Source of the DNA: Anaerolineae bacterium
GTDB lineage: Bacteria > Chloroflexota > Anaerolineae > S016-19
Length of the DNA stretch: 34,553 nt
Direction: 5' to 3'
Assembly: GCA_015486235.1 (NCBI GenBank)
Contig: WFSD01000267.1
Location: forward strand, 1-34,553
How positions within the stretch are numbered: position 1 is the stretch's first letter; every line of letters begins with the position of its first letter. Both the position numbers and the translations under genes were made by a program. A model generated the notes under the pieces. It saw only the letters and a list, made by a program, of their open reading frames with translations. It was not told the DNA's origin and did not search any database. Shown here piece after piece: positions 31,109-34,553 of this stretch.

Positions 31109-31135
31109 GCGGCCCGCATCTTTGGTGCGGGCCGC
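31109..31135 (-). terminator. Hairpin after the fadN gene
   Basis: GCGGCCCGCA (31109-31118) and TGCGGGCCGC (31126-31135) form a perfect 10-bp stem around a 7-nt loop, about 25 nt past the fadN stop codon. No long T-tract follows, so it is either a weak terminator or a 3'-end stabiliser. The rest of 30873-31108 has no supported gene. Confidence 0.6.
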
Positions 31136-31160
31136 CAACTTGATCTACAAACATGCGGGC

Positions 31161-33587
31161 TCAGTTTCTCAGAGGTTTATTTGTCCTGAGCATGTGATCC
31201 AGCCGTGCCTGTGTCTTCTCCTCGCCGCAGAGGCTCAGGAATGCCTCCCGCTCCAGGTCGAGCAGATGCTGCTCCGATACTTTCGTGCCAGGTAGCACAT
31301 CCCCGCCGGAGAGGACGAAAATCAGCTTGCGTGCGATGGATTCGTCGTAGTCGCTGATGTAGCCGCCGTCCCGCATGGTGTGAACGCCCAGAGTCAGGGT
31401 CGTGATTCCCTCACGCCCGGCAACAGGGATCTCCCGAAGCGGGTGCCTGGGCGTGAATCCTTCCTGCAACATCGCCAGCACCGTCTGCTTTGCATCGTAG
31501 ATCAGCCGGTCGCGATTCATGGTGATGTTGTCGGTGGGACGCAGCAGCCCCCAGTCCTTCGCCTGCTTCGCACCCACGGAGACCTTCGCCATGCCGATCA
31601 GATCCAGGGCATGGGCCGCCGCCTGCAGCGCGTGCTGCGGCACTTTCAGCGGATCCGTCGGGATGGGGATCTCGCCGTAGGACCGCAGGTAGACCTCCTT
31701 GTTCCCGCCGCCACCGGGGATCAGCCCGACGCCCACTTCCACCAGGCCCATATAGGTCTCGATGTGCGCCTGGGCCTTGCTGCAGTGCATGGCGATCTCG
31801 GCGCCGCCGCCCAGGGTCAGATCGTAAGGGGCGACGACTACCGGCTTCGGGGCGTATTTCATCCTCATGTTCACGTCCTGGAAGGCTTTCACCACCCGAT
31901 CCAGCATGTCGAACTGCTTCTGCTGAGCTGCGGTCAGGATCATATAGATATTGGCGCCAGCGCTGAAGTTCCTGGACTGGCTTCCGACGACCAGACCTTC
32001 CAGTTTGTCCTCCTCCAGCATCCCCACCGCCCGGTTCAGCATCTCGATGATCTGATCGTCGGTGGAGTTCATCTTGGTGTGGAATTCCACCAATCCGATC
32101 CCGTCGCCCAGGTCGATCAGGGATGCCGAGTTGTTCTCCTCGATGATCTTCCCATCGTCCTTCAAGGCCTTGATGAAAATCGTCTTCGGGTTGACCGGAA
32201 TCGGCTTGTACTCCATGTCGGCGAAGTCGAAGTAGTACTTCTTTCCCTCGACGGTGATGTAGAATTTCCCGTACCCTTTCTCCAAAAGGTCGTACACCAT
32301 GGGGGGAATCTCGACACCGTCCGCCTCCATCCGCTCCACCGATTCTCGGACGCCGATGGCGTCCCACGTCTCGAAGGGGCCCAGATCCCAGTTGAAGCCC
32401 CATTTCATCGCATTGTCGATGTTCACGATGTCGTCGGCGATCTCGAATAGCCTGTTCGCGGAGTAGATCAGGGTATCGCGGATGACCCGCCACGCGAACT
32501 CCGAGGCTTTGTCGTCCCCGGAGACCAGGGTCTTGATCCGCTCGCCGGGGTCCCGCTGGCTCCTGGCCGCATCCACTGAGTAGTAAGAATATTCTTTGAC
32601 GGGGCGGTACTCCAGGGTCTTCGGGTCTATCACCAGCTTGACCCGCTTCCCTTTCTCGTCCTTGGTGCGTTTGTAGAACCCGGCACCGGACTTGTTCCCC
32701 AGCAGTCCTTTCTCCACCATTTTCTGGACGAACTCGGGGACGCGGAACATCTCACGTTGCTCGTCACCCCAGACCATGTCGTACAGGTTGTCCACCACAT
32801 GGACCACCGTGTCCAGGCCGACCAGGTCGGATGTACCGAAGACTGCCGTCCTGGGACGGGACATCGGCCTGCCGGTGATGTAATCGACCTCATCAATCTC
32901 CAGACCCTCCTCCTGCATTGCCCAGATGGTCGCCATCATGCCGAAGACGCCTATCCGGTTTCCCACGAAGTTGGGGGTATCCTTACCGAAGACAACACCC
33001 TTCCCCAGGATATTCTCTCCGAAGTCCTTCATGAACGCTACCATGTCGGGGTCGGTGTCCTCGCCGGCGACCATTTCGAGCAGCTTCATGTACCTGGGCG
33101 GGTTGAAGAAATGGGTGACCATGAAATGTTGCCTGAACTCCTCACCCCTTCCCTCGATCATCGTGGTGATGGGGATGCCGGAAGTGTTGGACGTTACGAT
33201 GGAACCGGGCTTCCGGTATTTCTCCACCGTCTCGAATACCTGCTGCTTGATCTTCGGGTTTTCCACCACTACCTCGATGATCCAGTCCGCATCTCCCAGC
33301 CACTCCAGATTGTCCTCCATGTTGCCAGGTGTCATCAGGTGAACGTCCTTCTCGGAGTAGAGAAGGGGCATTCTGGATTTCACGGACTTTAGAAGGCCGT
33401 CAATGGCACCCAGAGCAAAGCGATTGCGGGCTTTCGTGTCTTTCCGTTCTTCGTCCGTCAGGTTGGGCGGGACGATATCCAGGAGGTACACCGGGATGCC
33501 CACGCCTGCCAGGAGAGCTGCGATGCCCCTGCCCATGACCCCAGCGCCTATCACTGCTGCTTTCTTGATCTTATATTCCGAAGCCAT
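31161..33587 (-). CDS. fadN: 3-hydroxyacyl-CoA dehydrogenase / enoyl-CoA hydratase (FadN type)
   Basis: This 808-residue bifunctional beta-oxidation enzyme has the dehydrogenase first and the hydratase second, the order found in Bacillus FadN rather than E. coli FadB. The NAD loop is AAVIGAGVMGRGIAALLAG (residues 10-28), and THFFNPPRYMKLLEMVAGED carries the dehydrogenase active-site region. The crotonase part contains SRNFSAGANIYMI, LGGGAEIAMHC and EVGVGLIPGGGGN with both catalytic Glu positions present. It hydrates enoyl-CoA and oxidises the hydroxyacyl-CoA. AAGGAGG six bases before the ATG supports the start, and the thiolase gene ends 12 bases upstream, so the two form an operon. Confidence 0.93.
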   Translation of the reverse strand: MASEYKIKKAAVIGAGVMGRGIAALLAGVGIPVYLLDIVPPNLTDEERKDTKARNRFALGAIDGLLKSVKSRMPLLYSEKDVHLMTPGNMEDNLEWLGDADWIIEVVVENPKIKQQVFETVEKYRKPGSIVTSNTSGIPITTMIEGRGEEFRQHFMVTHFFNPPRYMKLLEMVAGEDTDPDMVAFMKDFGENILGKGVVFGKDTPNFVGNRIGVFGMMATIWAMQEEGLEIDEVDYITGRPMSRPRTAVFGTSDLVGLDTVVHVVDNLYDMVWGDEQREMFRVPEFVQKMVEKGLLGNKSGAGFYKRTKDEKGKRVKLVIDPKTLEYRPVKEYSYYSVDAARSQRDPGERIKTLVSGDDKASEFAWRVIRDTLIYSANRLFEIADDIVNIDNAMKWGFNWDLGPFETWDAIGVRESVERMEADGVEIPPMVYDLLEKGYGKFYITVEGKKYYFDFADMEYKPIPVNPKTIFIKALKDDGKIIEENNSASLIDLGDGIGLVEFHTKMNSTDDQIIEMLNRAVGMLEEDKLEGLVVGSQSRNFSAGANIYMILTAAQQKQFDMLDRVVKAFQDVNMRMKYAPKPVVVAPYDLTLGGGAEIAMHCSKAQAHIETYMGLVEVGVGLIPGGGGNKEVYLRSYGEIPIPTDPLKVPQHALQAAAHALDLIGMAKVSVGAKQAKDWGLLRPTDNITMNRDRLIYDAKQTVLAMLQEGFTPRHPLREIPVAGREGITTLTLGVHTMRDGGYISDYDESIARKLIFVLSGGDVLPGTKVSEQHLLDLEREAFLSLCGEEKTQARLDHMLRTNKPLRN

Positions 33588-33599
33588 TCGACGCCTCCT

Positions 33600-34553
33600 T
33601 TATTTCTCGATCTCGATGGCGGTGGCAATCCCCATGCCGCCGCCGATGCACATAGTGCCCAAACCGAGGTTCAGCCCGCGTCGCCTCATCTCGTACATCA
33701 GCGTGGTGAGAATCCTGGGCCCGGAGATGCCCAGCGGATGCCCCAGGGCAATCGCACCGCCGTTCACGTTGATGATCTCCGGATCAATGCCAAGCTCGTG
33801 GATGCTCACCAGCGACTGCGAGGCGAACGCCTCGTTGATCTCCACCAACTGGAAGTCCTTGATGTCAAAACCGTACCGTTTCATCAGATACCTTGTAGAG
33901 TAGATTGGGCCAAGCCCCATTACCTCCGGTTCCAGACCGCGTACGCCTGTCGCCCTGATTTTCGCCAGCGGTTCCAGCCCCAGTTCCTTTGCTTTTTTGT
34001 AGGACATGAGAACCATTGCCTGGGATCCCACATTTATCGGCGATGAGTTCCCGGCGGTGACACGGCCGTTGGCCCGGAAGACCGGCTTGAGCTTCGCCAT
34101 TTTCTCCAGGCTGGTGTCGCGTCGGGGACCTTCGTCTTTGGTCATAAGGATCCACCCTTCCAGCACCCCTTTTTCTTTCCGGTACATCTCCACGTCGGCG
34201 GTCTTGGGGTTCACCACCAGCGGCACGATCTCCTCGTCGAATTTTCCCTCGTCCTGGGCTTTTATCGCTTTCATGTGGCTGTTGTAACTGAATCTGTCCA
34301 GCGCCTCTCTGGAAAGGTCATATTTGTCCTGGTACCGATCTATGACCCGCTCCGCTGTCTCGCCCATGGGAATGTAAACGTTGTGGAGGCCTTCTGGTAT
34401 CTCGACCCCTTCGAGACTTTCACCGTAGAGCGCTTTGACGAATTTCATGTTCGGGGTCAGCTTGTTGCTGGTCATGGGCACCAGCGTCATGCTCTCGGTA
34501 CCCCCCTCGACGATGATGTCGGCGCCGCCGGACCAGATGGCGAAAGTGGCGTA
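33600..34553 (-). CDS. fadA: Acetyl-CoA acyltransferase (thiolase), N-terminus outside window
   Basis: The frame is open at the right edge: codons before 34490 read YATFAIWSGGADIIVEGGTE then SMTLVPM, the family's GG-ESM segment. So the gene continues beyond the window and the ATG-like codons inside are not the start. Later come NSSPINVGSQAM, the EINEAFASQSL motif, VNGGAIALGHPLGISGPRI with its catalytic His, and the C-terminal CIGGGMGIATAIE with the second catalytic Cys. The nucleophilic Cys near the N-terminus is not visible. Thiolase cleaves 3-ketoacyl-CoA, the last step after FadN encoded downstream. About 317 of roughly 390-440 residues are present. Confidence 0.93.
   Translation of the reverse strand, partial: YATFAIWSGGADIIVEGGTESMTLVPMTSNKLTPNMKFVKALYGESLEGVEIPEGLHNVYIPMGETAERVIDRYQDKYDLSREALDRFSYNSHMKAIKAQDEGKFDEEIVPLVVNPKTADVEMYRKEKGVLEGWILMTKDEGPRRDTSLEKMAKLKPVFRANGRVTAGNSSPINVGSQAMVLMSYKKAKELGLEPLAKIRATGVRGLEPEVMGLGPIYSTRYLMKRYGFDIKDFQLVEINEAFASQSLVSIHELGIDPEIINVNGGAIALGHPLGISGPRILTTLMYEMRRRGLNLGLGTMCIGGGMGIATAIEIEK

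Overview
The window reads as a GC-rich bacterial chromosome, most likely from the Chloroflexota (Anaerolineae-like) or a close relative. This placement is an inference. It rests on an FMN-riboswitch-controlled RibXY-type riboflavin ABC transporter, a LysW amino-group-carrier cluster, a FadN-FadA beta-oxidation pair and GC-rich intergenic DNA full of palindromic repeats. No rRNA, tRNA, CRISPR array or phage/IS transposase gene was seen.

Left part (1-5.9 kb, minus strand): the 5' part of dtd at the edge, a two-domain S1 RNA-binding protein with its own near-consensus promoter, then a transcription unit read from about 5.87 kb down to 1.99 kb. That unit has a consensus promoter, an FMN riboswitch, two stacked terminators, permease (ribX-like), lipoprotein (ribY-like), ATPase and a MoeB/ThiF-family enzyme.

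Lysine region (6.05-12.4 kb, plus strand): lysW-lysX-lysY-(small ORF)-lysZ-lysJ-lysK, the carrier-protein route from alpha-aminoadipate to lysine (or glutamate to ornithine). In front of lysW is what looks like a complete translational attenuator: promoter, a 22-codon leader with four Lys codons in two Lys-Lys pairs, competing hairpins and a strong intrinsic terminator. If real, it is lysine-sensing attenuation of a LysW operon, and it argues that the product is lysine.

Middle (12.4-17.1 kb, minus): a tandem-GNAT protein, a secreted GH18 glycosidase and a PLP-dependent acyl-CoA:amino-acid acyltransferase form one unit; upstream is an OSBS/N-acylamino-acid-racemase-type enolase-superfamily enzyme. 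A GyrA-type topoisomerase subunit (17.5-19.9 kb, plus) converges on a 1528-residue secreted subtilase (20.1-24.7 kb, minus).

Right part (25.6-34.6 kb, minus): a TPP riboswitch with terminator controls thiamine pyrophosphokinase, the thiamine ECF substrate protein YkoE and the double ATPase YkoD, with no adjacent T-component. Then come der and the FadN-type multifunctional beta-oxidation protein with a thiolase cut by the window edge.

Intergenic DNA carries several repeat families. The most notable is a 144-bp-core element present twice (1.79-1.94 kb and 29.23-29.38 kb), with the same layout of inverted repeats and with near-perfect 10-11 bp direct repeats at its borders, as expected of a small structured mobile element. 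Others are GTAG...CTAC palindromes with compensatory arm changes, a composite repeat shared by 8.5 and 25.1 kb, and a 51-bp repeat pair differing only by transitions.
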